Source: Aquisediminimonas profunda
Lineage (GTDB): Bacteria; Pseudomonadota; Alphaproteobacteria; Sphingomonadales; Sphingomonadaceae
Reading direction: 5' to 3'
Assembly (NCBI RefSeq): GCF_019443285.1
Contig: NZ_CP080327.1
Coordinates: forward strand, 1,794,001-1,858,000
DNA: 64,000 bases
A model generated the notes under the pieces. It saw nothing but the letters and a program-made list of their open reading frames with translations. It was not told the origin of the DNA and did no database searches. Both the position numbers and the translations under genes were made by a program. Shown here piece after piece: positions 36,169 through 45,088 of this stretch. Within the stretch, counting starts at the first letter, position 1; each line of letters begins with the position of its first letter.

Positions 36169-36566
36169 GCCGTTTCGGTCGCAACCGGCGCGTCGCCAAA
36201 AGCCCACATACGCTCAAGATTGTAGAAGCTGCGGACCTCGGGCCTGAACAAATGGACGATCACGTCGCCTGCATCAATGAGCACCCAATCCGCGGCAGGC
36301 AATCCTTCAATCCGGGGTGAGCGGTGGAATTCGCTTTTGATCTTTTCGGCAATCTTCTGTGCCATTGAGGCGACTTGCCGGGTCGAACGCCCGCTGGCGA
36401 TAACCATGTGATCTGCAATCGTCGATTTGCCGGCAAGCGGGATCGACACGGTTTCAACAGCCTGATCGTCGTCGAGCGACTTCAGAATGAGGGCATGTAA
36501 GGCATCGGAAGGCTGGGCGTCAGTGTTACGCTTTGCGGCAGAGGCAGCAGGCAAGTTCGGTCTCAA
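36165..36566 (-). CDS. rsfS: Ribosome silencing factor RsfS
   Basis: 133 residues from the TTG at 36566, which overlaps the nadD stop as TTGA; no ATG is available between the stop and the conserved domain. It contains the RsfS pattern SDALHALILKSLDDDQAVE, DHMVIASGRSTRQVASMAQ, and DWVLIDAGDVIVHLFRPEVR with FYNLERMW. RsfS binds ribosomal protein L14 and blocks subunit joining when nutrients are scarce. The nadD-rsfS-rlmH order is common in bacteria. Confidence 0.95.
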   Translation of the reverse strand: MRPNLPAASAAKRNTDAQPSDALHALILKSLDDDQAVETVSIPLAGKSTIADHMVIASGRSTRQVASMAQKIAEKIKSEFHRSPRIEGLPAADWVLIDAGDVIVHLFRPEVRSFYNLERMWAFGDAPVATETA

Positions 36567-37195
36567 TCGATCATGAGGCGCGTCACAGGATCGCGCACAG
36601 GGTTGGCGGTTAAGGAACGGTACCACTCGGGCTTGGACCGGCGGACCGCCGTGGCGGAGCTTTTGTCAGGGGGCAAGCGCAATAGCACGAGCGCCGGGAT
36701 TCTCCACTTTGTCCAGTATTTTGCCTGACGTGCGGGGCGGACAAATTTCCGCAGCCAGCCCATGGCGCGAGCCGCCTGAGTGGGATCATCATAGCCCGGA
36801 CGCGCGATAACCGCAATCGGCATCAAGTGCGCGATCTTCCGCCAGTCGCGCCATTGTGGGAATTGGGCGAGATTGTCAGCTCCCATCAGCCAGATGAAAC
36901 GCCGATTCGGATAGCGCCTTATGAGTTCAGCCAACGTGTCTACAGTGTAGCGGGTACCAAGTAACTGCTCTATCGCGGTTGGGTGGATGATGCTGCGCTG
37001 TGCCATCGCTTTGGCAGATTTAAGCCTCGCCCGAAGCGGAGCCATGTCCTTTGCGCCTTCTTTCAAGGGGTTTCCGGGCGAAACCAGCCACCATACTTCT
37101 TCTGCGCGAAGAGCTTTTGCGGCGAACAGGCTGATCCGCTTGTGGCCGCTATGGGCTGGGTTGAATGAGCCGCCAAGTAACGCCGTCCGAATCAA
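36563..37195 (-). CDS. nadD: Nicotinate-nucleotide adenylyltransferase
   Basis: NAD synthesis: converts nicotinate mononucleotide and ATP to deamido-NAD. 210 residues from the TTG at 37195, overlapping the proA TGA as TTGA; no ATG precedes the first motif without running into proA. The nucleotide-binding [11 protein letters not shown] is at the N-terminus, with [16 protein letters not shown] in the middle and the SSxTxxR-like [10 protein letters not shown] near the end. Second gene of the proA operon. Confidence 0.94.
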   Translation of the reverse strand: MIRTALLGGSFNPAHSGHKRISLFAAKALRAEEVWWLVSPGNPLKEGAKDMAPLRARLKSAKAMAQRSIIHPTAIEQLLGTRYTVDTLAELIRRYPNRRFIWLMGADNLAQFPQWRDWRKIAHLMPIAVIARPGYDDPTQAARAMGWLRKFVRPARQAKYWTKWRIPALVLLRLPPDKSSATAVRRSKPEWYRSLTANPVRDPVTRLMID

Positions 37196-38457
37196 GGGCG
37201 TGTCTGGCCTGTTCCGCGCACCATCCATTTATAGGTCGTCAGGCCCTCCAGCGCGACAGGACCGCGTGCGTGCAGGCGCCCGGTGGCAATGCCAATCTCC
37301 GCGCCCAAGCCAAATTCGGCACCGTCGGCGAATTGCGTGGAGGCATTGTGCATGACAATCGCACTATCGACCGCGTTGAGGAAGGTTTCTGCCGTTGCCT
37401 GATTTTCCGTAACGATTGAGTCTGTATGGCCAGAGCCATATTTTGCGATGTGTTCAATTGCTCCTTCGACGCCATCCACGAAACACACAGAACAAATTGC
37501 ATCAAGATACTCGGTTTGCCAATCCGCGTCGGTTGCTGCTTCAGCACGTGGTTCCAGCGCTAGCGTAAAGGCATCGCCCCGAAGCGCACATCCTGCCTCA
37601 ATCAAGGCCTTCAGAATCGGCTGCGGCTCAGCATATTTCCGGTCGATCAGAAGCGTTTCCGTCGCGCCACAAACCCCGGTGCGTCGCATTTTGGCATTGA
37701 CCGCGATCTGCCGTGCCTTGGCTGCATCTGCATCACCATCAATATATGTGTGACAAATGCCGTCGAGATGAGCGAGCACAGGCACCCGCGCATCTTGCTG
37801 GACGCGCGCAACCAGCGCCTTGCCTCCTCGCGGCACAATGATGTCAATCAAGCCATGCGCGGCCAACATGGCGCCGACAGCTGCGCGATCGGTCGTTGGG
37901 ACTAGCTGGATCGCGTCGACGGGAACATCGGCTTCGGCCAAGCCGGCGCACATTGCTGCATGGATTGCCTGATTCGACCGGCTTGCTTCCGATCCGCCGC
38001 GCAGGATGACAGCGTTGCCAGATTTCAGGCAAAGAGCAGCTGCATCGGCCGTAACGTTCGGTCGGCTTTCATAGATGATACCGACGACGCCCAGCGGCAC
38101 ACGGACGCGAGACAATTTTAGGCCGTTGGGGCGGATGGCCTCATCAATGACCATGCCAATCGGATCGCGAAGTTGCGCAACAGCTTCTATGCCTGCCGCC
38201 ATCGCTTCAAGACGCTCCGGATTGAGGGCCAGGCGATCAAGCATGGCAGGGCTGAGTCCGTTGGCGCGACCATCGTCCAGGTCTTTGGCATTCGCTTCCA
38301 GAATTGTGTTTGCCGAAGACCGCACTGAAACGGCGGCTGCCGTTAACGCCCTGCATTTGTGACTGGAGGGCAAGCGCGAAATTTGCGCCGCCGCCTTTCG
38401 TGCGCGGCGTCCCATCTCTGCGACAAGGGCAGCTGGATCAGACGTGATTTCCGACAT
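37192..38457 (-). CDS. proA: Gamma-glutamyl phosphate reductase
   Basis: Second step of proline synthesis: reduces L-glutamyl 5-phosphate to the semialdehyde with NADPH. 421 residues from the ATG at 38457 ([15 protein letters not shown]). The nucleophilic cysteine is in [19 protein letters not shown]; the family signature [18 protein letters not shown] is intact. proB is not adjacent. The gene starts an operon with nadD, rsfS and rlmH, joined by TTGA overlaps. The upstream thioesterase gene ends 51 bases before it. Confidence 0.96.
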   Translation of the reverse strand: MSEITSDPAALVAEMGRRARKAAAQISRLPSSHKCRALTAAAVSVRSSANTILEANAKDLDDGRANGLSPAMLDRLALNPERLEAMAAGIEAVAQLRDPIGMVIDEAIRPNGLKLSRVRVPLGVVGIIYESRPNVTADAAALCLKSGNAVILRGGSEASRSNQAIHAAMCAGLAEADVPVDAIQLVPTTDRAAVGAMLAAHGLIDIIVPRGGKALVARVQQDARVPVLAHLDGICHTYIDGDADAAKARQIAVNAKMRRTGVCGATETLLIDRKYAEPQPILKALIEAGCALRGDAFTLALEPRAEAATDADWQTEYLDAICSVCFVDGVEGAIEHIAKYGSGHTDSIVTENQATAETFLNAVDSAIVMHNASTQFADGAEFGLGAEIGIATGRLHARGPVALEGLTTYKWMVRGTGQTRP

Positions 38458-38508
38458 GGACCGGCCCTTAGCACGGGCGCGGGGAACAACGCAAAACCGC
38501 AATTGACG

Positions 38509-38949
38509 TCAATGGCCGTGACGATTGTCGAACACCGCGAAGGCCTCTGCAAGCCAGTCAGGAAGGGGAATTGGTCGGTGCGTAGCCAGATCGACATGGA
38601 CATTGACCAGTTCAATTTCTGCGCGGAGATCGTCATTGTCGTTGGCAGAAGCGCCATGAATTTCGACGATCTGTGTCATGCTAGTTGTGCCGGTACGGGC
38701 GGTACGGGCCATGACGTCAATCATCTCGTCCGCCTGAATGGGCTTGTACCATGTCACAGTAGCCCGCTTGACATGAAATTCGAGCGGTTCTTCTGGGTGC
38801 TGCGCACGAAAGCCGACGGCACGATAGTATTCCGTAATCGCAATATCTGCATAGTCGAGGTAGCGCGCATTGAACACGACTGCCTGCGGATCGACTTCTG
38901 ACCAGCGGACTCGGAACTGATACGTGAAGGAGAAATCCGATCTTGCCAT
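38509..38949 (-). CDS. Acyl-CoA thioesterase, YbgC/FadM hotdog family
   Basis: 146 residues from the ATG at 38949 (MARSDFSFTYQFRVRWSEVD). The catalytic region SEVDPQAVVFNARYLDYADI is the family signature, with the aspartate in the usual D(P/S)xGxVxxxxY pattern slightly changed (the Gly is Ala). Such enzymes hydrolyse acyl- or aryl-CoA esters; in some bacteria YbgC belongs to the Tol-Pal cluster, which is not present here. It lies between alaC and proA on the same strand. Confidence 0.87.
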   Translation of the reverse strand: MARSDFSFTYQFRVRWSEVDPQAVVFNARYLDYADIAITEYYRAVGFRAQHPEEPLEFHVKRATVTWYKPIQADEMIDVMARTARTGTTSMTQIVEIHGASANDNDDLRAEIELVNVHVDLATHRPIPLPDWLAEAFAVFDNRHGH

Positions 38950-39085
38950 TAATGGACGGACCGATCGCGCGCTGGGCCGTTGCTTGCATGGGTAGGGCGG
39001 AGTTCCCGTCGCGTCGGCGCTCCGGGCGCGGTCGCGGGGCCGGTGACCTGCGAACAACGTGTCAGTCTAAGCACGGCAGGAAGCC

Positions 39086-40294
39086 CTATCCGGCCTTTAC
39101 CGAAGGTGTATTCACACCCATCGATTGGAGATATTTGCGAACATTGCGGGCGGCCTGACGCAGCCGTTGTTCGTTCTCCACCATCGCGATGCGGACAAAG
39201 CCTTCGCCTTCCTCGCCATAACCGACGCCTGCTGCAACAGCGACGCCAGCATGAGTTAAAAGCTGTTTTGAAAATTCGAGGCTCCCCAGATGGGCAAGGG
39301 CAGGGGGGAGCGGTGCCCATGCGAACATCGACGCGCGCGGCGAGGGGATTTCCCAACCGGCGCGGCCAAAGCTTTCAACCAGAACATCGCGGCGCTTCTT
39401 GTAGAGTTCGCGGTTGGCGGCGACAATGTCTTGCGGTCCATTGATCGCAGCAACCGCGGCTGCCTGAATGGGGGTGAACGCGCCATAATCAAGATAGGAT
39501 TTTACGCGCGAGAGTGCTGCAATCAGCGTCTTGTTCCCGACCGCAAAACCGATCCGCCAGCCAGCCATTGAATAGGTTTTGGACATGGACGTGAATTCGA
39601 CTGCGACGTCCTTCGCGCCTTTGACTTGCAGGATCGAGGGCGTGGGGCATCCATCATAGTAGAGTTCGGAATAAGCCAGATCAGACAGGACCCACAGGCC
39701 ATGTTCTTTCGCAAACGCGACGACGCGTTCATAAAAGGCAAGGTCAACGACTTCAGCAGTCGGGTTCGACGGATAGCCCATGACCAGGACGGAAGGCTTG
39801 GGGACGGTGAATTTCATTGCCCGTTCAAGCGCTTCGAAATAGCGCTCGTCAGGGGTAGTAGGTACGCTTCGGATTGTCGCGCCTGCAATGATGAAGCCAA
39901 AGGTGTGGATCGGATAGGACGGGTTCGGGGCAAGCACGACATCACCTGGCGCCGTGATCGCCTGCGCAAGATTGGCGAGGCCCTCCTTCGACCCGAGCGT
40001 TACGACCACTTCGCTTTCGGGATCCAGATCGACACCGAAACGACGGCCATAGTATCCAGCCTGCGCTTTGCGCAGCCCTGGAATACCCTTCGATGCGGAA
40101 TAGCCATGGGCATCCGGCTTCATCGCCACTTCGCACAGCTTTTCAATGACATGGGGCGGAGGAGGCAGGTCGGGATTGCCCATGCCAAGGTCGATTATGT
40201 CCTCTCCCGCCTGACGCGCGGCCGCCCGCATCGCGTTCACTTCGGCGATGACATAAGGGGGCAGGCGCTTGATGCGATAGAATTCTTCGGACAT
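39086..40294 (-). CDS. alaC: Alanine transaminase (AlaC-like, class I aminotransferase)
   Basis: Cytoplasmic PLP enzyme making alanine from pyruvate and glutamate. 402 residues from the ATG at 40294 (MSEEFYRIKRLPPYVI). The PLP lysine is in SMSKTYSMAGWRIGF. The N-terminal run RRGEDIIDL-like (QAGEDIIDLGMGNPDLPPPP) and GYSASKGIPGLRKA closely follow E. coli AlaC from memory of that family. It may also act on related keto acids. It is the first gene before the thioesterase and proA on the same strand. Confidence 0.88.
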   Translation of the reverse strand: MSEEFYRIKRLPPYVIAEVNAMRAAARQAGEDIIDLGMGNPDLPPPPHVIEKLCEVAMKPDAHGYSASKGIPGLRKAQAGYYGRRFGVDLDPESEVVVTLGSKEGLANLAQAITAPGDVVLAPNPSYPIHTFGFIIAGATIRSVPTTPDERYFEALERAMKFTVPKPSVLVMGYPSNPTAEVVDLAFYERVVAFAKEHGLWVLSDLAYSELYYDGCPTPSILQVKGAKDVAVEFTSMSKTYSMAGWRIGFAVGNKTLIAALSRVKSYLDYGAFTPIQAAAVAAINGPQDIVAANRELYKKRRDVLVESFGRAGWEIPSPRASMFAWAPLPPALAHLGSLEFSKQLLTHAGVAVAAGVGYGEEGEGFVRIAMVENEQRLRQAARNVRKYLQSMGVNTPSVKAG

Positions 40295-40464
40295 CTCAAC
40301 TTTCCGGTTCAAGGGATTAGAGATGCTTCCATGCGTCAGATTTGCAAAGACTGCCAGCAAAAGGTCGCTCTCTAGGTTGCGGCAATTATCCAAAAGGGCG
40401 GCTCACGCCCTTGTCGACAGGGATTGCGCGCCGATTCCTTGGCGCATTCCACGCAAGCCCGACA

Positions 40465-40489
40465 GGCGCCGCAGCCCTGCTGCGGCGCC
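40465..40489 (-). terminator. Hairpin after the TonB-dependent receptor
   Basis: GGCGCCGCAG and CTGCGGCGCC form a perfect 10-bp stem with the loop CCCTG, starting 5 bases past the receptor stop on the minus strand. There is no T-run behind it, so it may act as an mRNA-protecting end rather than a full terminator. Confidence 0.6.
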
Positions 40490-40494
40490 CCCGC

Positions 40495-42816
40495 TTACAA
40501 TTTGACGCCGACAGTCACCAGATATGTCGCAGGCGGTGCCCAGCCCTGAAAGAATACCGTTGGCAACGACTGGGTCCGGTAGTTCTTGTCGGTCAGGTTC
40601 TTGCCGCTGACACGAAGGAAATAATTCTTCCAGTTGAGCGTCGCAGATGCGTCCAGCAGGCCATAGGATGGCTGGATATCCTCGGCGAGCCCAAAGGTGC
40701 CGAGCGAAAAGCTGTCGATCCACGAATAGCCTGCAGTGACGGTAAGTTTGGTATCAGTGCCGATATCACGGGCATAGGTACCCCGGATCGTATAATTGTT
40801 GCTCGGCACGCGTTGCAGGCCGATTCCGGTGAAATTGGCAAAGCTGCCCGGAGGACCGGCCTGCGCGCCTGCACCAATGGCAGCCTGTTGGCCGTTGATC
40901 TTGCCGTCCCGAACATTTGCGTCCTGGATACCCAGACTTGCAGAGAGTGACAGGCCTTTAAGGCTTTCCGTCATCCTCCCGAGGTTAAGATCAAGCTCGA
41001 ACTCAAGTCCCTTGATGCGTACCTTGGGATAATTGACCACATATGTGTTTGTGCCCGGCCCATAATTCGGCGTCACGACAACCTGTGACTGCTGGAAGTT
41101 ACTGATATCATTGATGAATGCAGAGGCGTTGAAGGTCACTGCATTGTCGAAGAAGCGGTTTTTGATACCAACTTCATAGGTCGTGTTGGTTTCAGGTTGG
41201 TAAGACAGAAAATTGTTCCCAGGGCAGCCGCCAACGACCCCGCAGTTTGTCTGGCTTGCCGCTTGCTCCGACAATGTGCCTCGTATCGAAAAGCCGCCCG
41301 ACCGGAAGCCTTCTGACCTTGTAGCATATAGGAGTGTCGTGGGCGTCGCCTGCCACTGGATGTTGAATCTGGTAATCAGCTTGTGCCAGCTCTGCCGGTC
41401 GGTGATCTTCGGGATAAGCGGGATTGTGCCAAGCAGAATGTAGGTGGTGTTGAAATTCTTGGTCTCGGAAATATTGCGTAGACCGCCCGAAATCTTGATC
41501 GTGTCAGTCGGATTCCAGTCGAGGTTGCCAAAGAATGACCAGCTGTGAGCCTTTTCACCGGAGAATTGGTCGATCGCAGCATTGGTGTTCTGGTGAAGCG
41601 TGATCTTGTGGTTGTAGTAGTAGGCGCCAATCAGATAGTCGAATTGCTCAAACGCTTTGCCCTGCAGGCGTACCTCCTCCGTAAACTGCTTGTAAGTTTG
41701 ATCGCGCAGCGTCTGCAGATACCCGCCGGTGGCTGCAAGGAGCGGGTTGGTAACGCTTGTGCAGCCCGGTCCGGTCACACAGGTGCCGTCAAAATCCTGC
41801 CAGACGGTATCGGCCTCATCCATATAAGCAGTTTGCGAAACCAATTCTCCCAGTGGCGTCTTGGCCTTGAGAATAAGGCTGCCGATGTTGGTATTAAGAC
41901 GGTCCCGGTCGCCACCGAGGCGGTTCTCCACTTCCCGTGGTCCTAATCCGTCGGGGCTACCGGTTACCGGATTGTATTTTGGCCAGATCGCGCCGGGATT
42001 GCCGCCGCTGAGGATGTTTGCAGTGAGCACGTTGCCAAACTGAACCGGTGTGCCGCCGCCGGTTTCGTGGATATGGTCGTAACTGAAATCGGCATTGAGC
42101 CAGTCAGCAAGATCGTAATTGATCTTGAGATTGGCTGCAAAATAGTCGCTGCCAGCGGCATTGGTCTTGGTGTAAACGTTCTTATAATAGCCATCCGTCC
42201 GGTGATATTGCGCCGATCCGGCAATGCCGCCCTTGTCGCCGAGCGGGGCATTGATAACACCGCGTACATAGGCTTCATTGAACGATCCATAGCCTGCTTC
42301 GAGCGAAGCGCCCAGCTCACGCGTCGGGGCGCAACGGGTGACATTGATCAGGCCTGCGGTCGTATTCTTGCCATAGAAGATGCCCTGTGGACCTCGATCA
42401 ACCTCCACCGAACATACGTTGAACATATCGAGGAGCTGGCCTGTATTGTTGCCAAAGAACACGCCGTCCTGAATGACACCCACCGGCGGGCTCTGGGTCT
42501 TTTCGACATCGGCATAGCCTTGGCCGCGGATGAAAATGGCGCTTTGGCCCGGTGCGGCCGTGCCGATACCGATGAAAACGTTTGGTGCAGTGCCTTGAAT
42601 GTCCTGAAGCGTGCGTGGAGCAAGGATTTCCAGCTGTTCCTGCGTTATTGCCGTAAGCGAGACACCGAGCTTCTGCTTGTCAACGTTTTGGCGTGTCGCC
42701 GTAACAATGATCGTGTCCCGTGCTTCGTTGTCAGCAGCTTGTTGCGCCGCGGCAGGCGATGCCAAGCCAACGGTCAGGGCGACAAGTGAACAATATCCGA
42801 GCAGTTTCCTGTGCAT
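40495..42816 (-). CDS. TonB-dependent outer-membrane receptor
   Basis: 773 residues from the ATG at 42816, which lies 8 bases after GGAGG; the ATG at 42822 is too close. Signal peptide (MHRKLLGYCSLVALTVGLASPAAAQ), a plug domain (about 30-160, with DTIIVTATRQN and QSAIFIRGQGYAD) and a 22-strand barrel ending in an aromatic-rich C-terminus (VTVGVKL). It imports a ligand across the outer membrane using TonB energy. No siderophore, haem, sugar or B12 genes are nearby. The neighbouring monooxygenases suggest a hydrophobic organic ligand, but this is speculation. Confidence 0.93.
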   Translation of the reverse strand: MHRKLLGYCSLVALTVGLASPAAAQQAADNEARDTIIVTATRQNVDKQKLGVSLTAITQEQLEILAPRTLQDIQGTAPNVFIGIGTAAPGQSAIFIRGQGYADVEKTQSPPVGVIQDGVFFGNNTGQLLDMFNVCSVEVDRGPQGIFYGKNTTAGLINVTRCAPTRELGASLEAGYGSFNEAYVRGVINAPLGDKGGIAGSAQYHRTDGYYKNVYTKTNAAGSDYFAANLKINYDLADWLNADFSYDHIHETGGGTPVQFGNVLTANILSGGNPGAIWPKYNPVTGSPDGLGPREVENRLGGDRDRLNTNIGSLILKAKTPLGELVSQTAYMDEADTVWQDFDGTCVTGPGCTSVTNPLLAATGGYLQTLRDQTYKQFTEEVRLQGKAFEQFDYLIGAYYYNHKITLHQNTNAAIDQFSGEKAHSWSFFGNLDWNPTDTIKISGGLRNISETKNFNTTYILLGTIPLIPKITDRQSWHKLITRFNIQWQATPTTLLYATRSEGFRSGGFSIRGTLSEQAASQTNCGVVGGCPGNNFLSYQPETNTTYEVGIKNRFFDNAVTFNASAFINDISNFQQSQVVVTPNYGPGTNTYVVNYPKVRIKGLEFELDLNLGRMTESLKGLSLSASLGIQDANVRDGKINGQQAAIGAGAQAGPPGSFANFTGIGLQRVPSNNYTIRGTYARDIGTDTKLTVTAGYSWIDSFSLGTFGLAEDIQPSYGLLDASATLNWKNYFLRVSGKNLTDKNYRTQSLPTVFFQGWAPPATYLVTVGVKL

Positions 42817-43086
42817 GGCCATTTCCTCCCTATGCAGAGCTTACTGGCGGCCGGTTTCGGCTCGCTCTAGATTAGCTCCCACCGAAGGAAGGTTAGTCTT
42901 AAAGGCCGGGGTTTCCATTCGACAAACTGATAGTATTTTTGGAGCAAGACAGCATAGCCTTTTCGGGCCACTTGAGGCTGTTTCCGTGTGTTCGAAAGCG
43001 AATTCAAGACCCGAGCAGGAGACGTTCTGAAAACAGGCGAATTGTTGTTCATGTTAGCGACAGGACCATGCCACCATGCTCGCCCG

Positions 43087-43434
43087 ATGTCGCTTTCCCT
43101 GATCATCATCACTGCCGCCTCCCTCGTCACATCGGCCAATACGGTTTCGACGGCGGAGCCCTTGGCTAGCCCGCCTGCTGGCATCGTGCACAGACTGACT
43201 GCGAAAGACGCTGAGGCTATACAGGAAGCTGCCTCGAGGCGCGCTATTGATCGTGTGGCAATCGATGACCTTCACGTTCCAGATGGCCAAATTCATGGCG
43301 AAATCGGTTTTGGCGTTGGGACGGGCGGCTACACTTCGGTGTTTGGCGCTGCCATCGTGCCTTTGGGCGACAATGGCATCGCGGCCTTTTCATTTGAGCG
43401 GACGAATTTCGGACGTCGCCATTACCGATACTAG
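43087..43434 (+). CDS. Small exported hypothetical protein
   Basis: 115 residues from the ATG at 43087, which begins a signal peptide (MSLSLIIITAASLVTSANTV, about 22 residues). The mature part contains LTAKDAEAIQEAASRRAIDR and a Gly-rich beta pattern (GEIGFGVGTGGYTSVFGAAIVPLGDNG) suggesting a short barrel or sandwich. No family recognised. It is divergent from the TonB receptor and converges on the monooxygenase with 3 bases between. Confidence 0.65.
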   Translation: MSLSLIIITAASLVTSANTVSTAEPLASPPAGIVHRLTAKDAEAIQEAASRRAIDRVAIDDLHVPDGQIHGEIGFGVGTGGYTSVFGAAIVPLGDNGIAAFSFERTNFGRRHYRY

Positions 43435-43437
43435 GTC

Positions 43438-44940
43438 TTATTCCGCAGCGATGGCCATAGGTTCGGCCGCGACGCTCTGGGCAACACCCTTCGCTTTGTA
43501 GAAATGCATCGCGCCGTCCTCAAGCTTGCCATAGCGCATCAACTTCTTGTCCAGTGAATAGTTGTGGTAGACAATCCACGGATCGATATCGCCTTGCTTG
43601 GGCACACGGTCCTTTGCACGTTGCACATAACCGGATGACAGGTTCATCATGCCTTCGCCGGTTTCCTTGACTCCATGTGGTTCAGCCACACAGATGTCGG
43701 TTCCGGTTTCGCGCATGTGATTCAGCAGCCGGCAGACATATTCGCTGATCAGGTCCGCCTTCAACGTCCAGCTTGCATTGGAGTATCCAAATGACGATGC
43801 AAGGTTTGGAATGTCGGAGTACATGCAACCTTTATAGCTGAACGATTGGCTGACGTGTCGGTTCTCCCCGTCAACAACTATTTCGACTCCGCTCATGATT
43901 TCCATCTTCAGGCCCGTTGCCGTAACGATGATGTCAGCGTCGAGATGCCTACCCGATTTGAGGACAATGCCTGTCTCGTCAAAACGCTCGATATGATCGG
44001 TGACCACTTCGGCCTTTCCGCTCTTGATCGCTTCAAAAAGATCTGCGTCCGGTACCAGGCAAAGCCTTTGTTCCCAAGGCCTGTAGCGCGGCGTGAAATG
44101 TGTCGCGACATCATAGCCGGCTGGCAGTCTTTCCGTCGTCAACTCGAGCAGCTTCTTGCTGACTTTTTCAGGCTTTCTCTGGGTCAGATTGAAGAAATAC
44201 TGCTGCATGTTGATGTTCTTGAAGCGTGTAAGCCCGTAGGCGACACGATTTGGCAGGAACTTGCGCAGCGTATTTGCTATCCTGTCTTTCGCAGGTCGGG
44301 AAACGAACCAGGTTGGGGAGCGCTGCAACATCGTCACATGGCCGGCGCCTTCCTTCACCATTGCTGGAATGATTGTCACGGCCGTCGCACCGCTCCCGAT
44401 AACGACAGTGCGTTTGCCCTTGTAGTCCAGATCTTCGGGCCAGAACTGCGGATGGAAAACCGGCCCCTTGAACGTGTCCCGCCCGGAAAATTCGGGCTGA
44501 TAGGGGTCGGTGTAGCTATAGTAGCCGGTGCACATGTAAAGGAAGCGGCACTGCATCTGCACCGTATCCTTGCCATCCTTTCGGACGGTCACAGTCCAGC
44601 GCGCAACCGCGCTGTCCCATTCGATGCGCGTGACGCGGTGATTATAACGGATCAGCTTCTCGATGCCGTATTCCCGGGCAGTTTCACGCAGATAGTCAAG
44701 GATCGCTGGCGCATCTGCAATCGACTTCTCGTGCGTCCATGGCTTGAAGGAAAAGCCGAGTGTGTGCATGTCGGAATCCGACCGGATCCCCGGGTAGCGG
44801 AAAAGGTCCCAAGTCCCACCAATTGAATCCCGACCTTCCAGAATCGCATAACTGCGATCAGGGCAGTTCTTAGACAGGTGTACCGCGCCGCCAATGCCGG
44901 AAATGCCTGCGCCGACGATCAGGACGTCAAGACTTTCCAT
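43438..44940 (-). CDS. Flavin-containing monooxygenase, Baeyer-Villiger type (copy 2)
   Basis: 500 residues from the ATG at 44940, which follows a GAGGA ribosome site. It has the FAD motif IVGAGISGIGGAVHL, the Baeyer-Villiger fingerprint FKGPVFHPQFWP and the NADPH motif VVIGSGATAVTIIPA. It is clearly a paralogue of the enzyme at 27771-29276; shared features include SDSDMHTLGFSFKPW. Likely oxidises ketones, cyclic terpenes or steroids with NADPH and O2. It diverges from phaC, and the two may share control. Confidence 0.9.
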   Translation of the reverse strand: MESLDVLIVGAGISGIGGAVHLSKNCPDRSYAILEGRDSIGGTWDLFRYPGIRSDSDMHTLGFSFKPWTHEKSIADAPAILDYLRETAREYGIEKLIRYNHRVTRIEWDSAVARWTVTVRKDGKDTVQMQCRFLYMCTGYYSYTDPYQPEFSGRDTFKGPVFHPQFWPEDLDYKGKRTVVIGSGATAVTIIPAMVKEGAGHVTMLQRSPTWFVSRPAKDRIANTLRKFLPNRVAYGLTRFKNINMQQYFFNLTQRKPEKVSKKLLELTTERLPAGYDVATHFTPRYRPWEQRLCLVPDADLFEAIKSGKAEVVTDHIERFDETGIVLKSGRHLDADIIVTATGLKMEIMSGVEIVVDGENRHVSQSFSYKGCMYSDIPNLASSFGYSNASWTLKADLISEYVCRLLNHMRETGTDICVAEPHGVKETGEGMMNLSSGYVQRAKDRVPKQGDIDPWIVYHNYSLDKKLMRYGKLEDGAMHFYKAKGVAQSVAAEPMAIAAE

Positions 44941-45088
44941 TTCCAATTCCTCTTCTTCAACCTTATCACACAGGGTGAAACAGTCTCGAATTGCAACGAA
45001 TTTGTCAACTTTCGGGCCCGTTATGCGCCATGACGCTAGGGCGTAGCGGTGCTTTCGATGCCGCCAAAAAGGGTGTAGCCCAATCAGG

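Noticed and set aside
43846-44826. 326-residue plus-strand open frame
   Set aside because: Antisense to the second monooxygenase, whose FAD and Baeyer-Villiger motifs are unmistakable.
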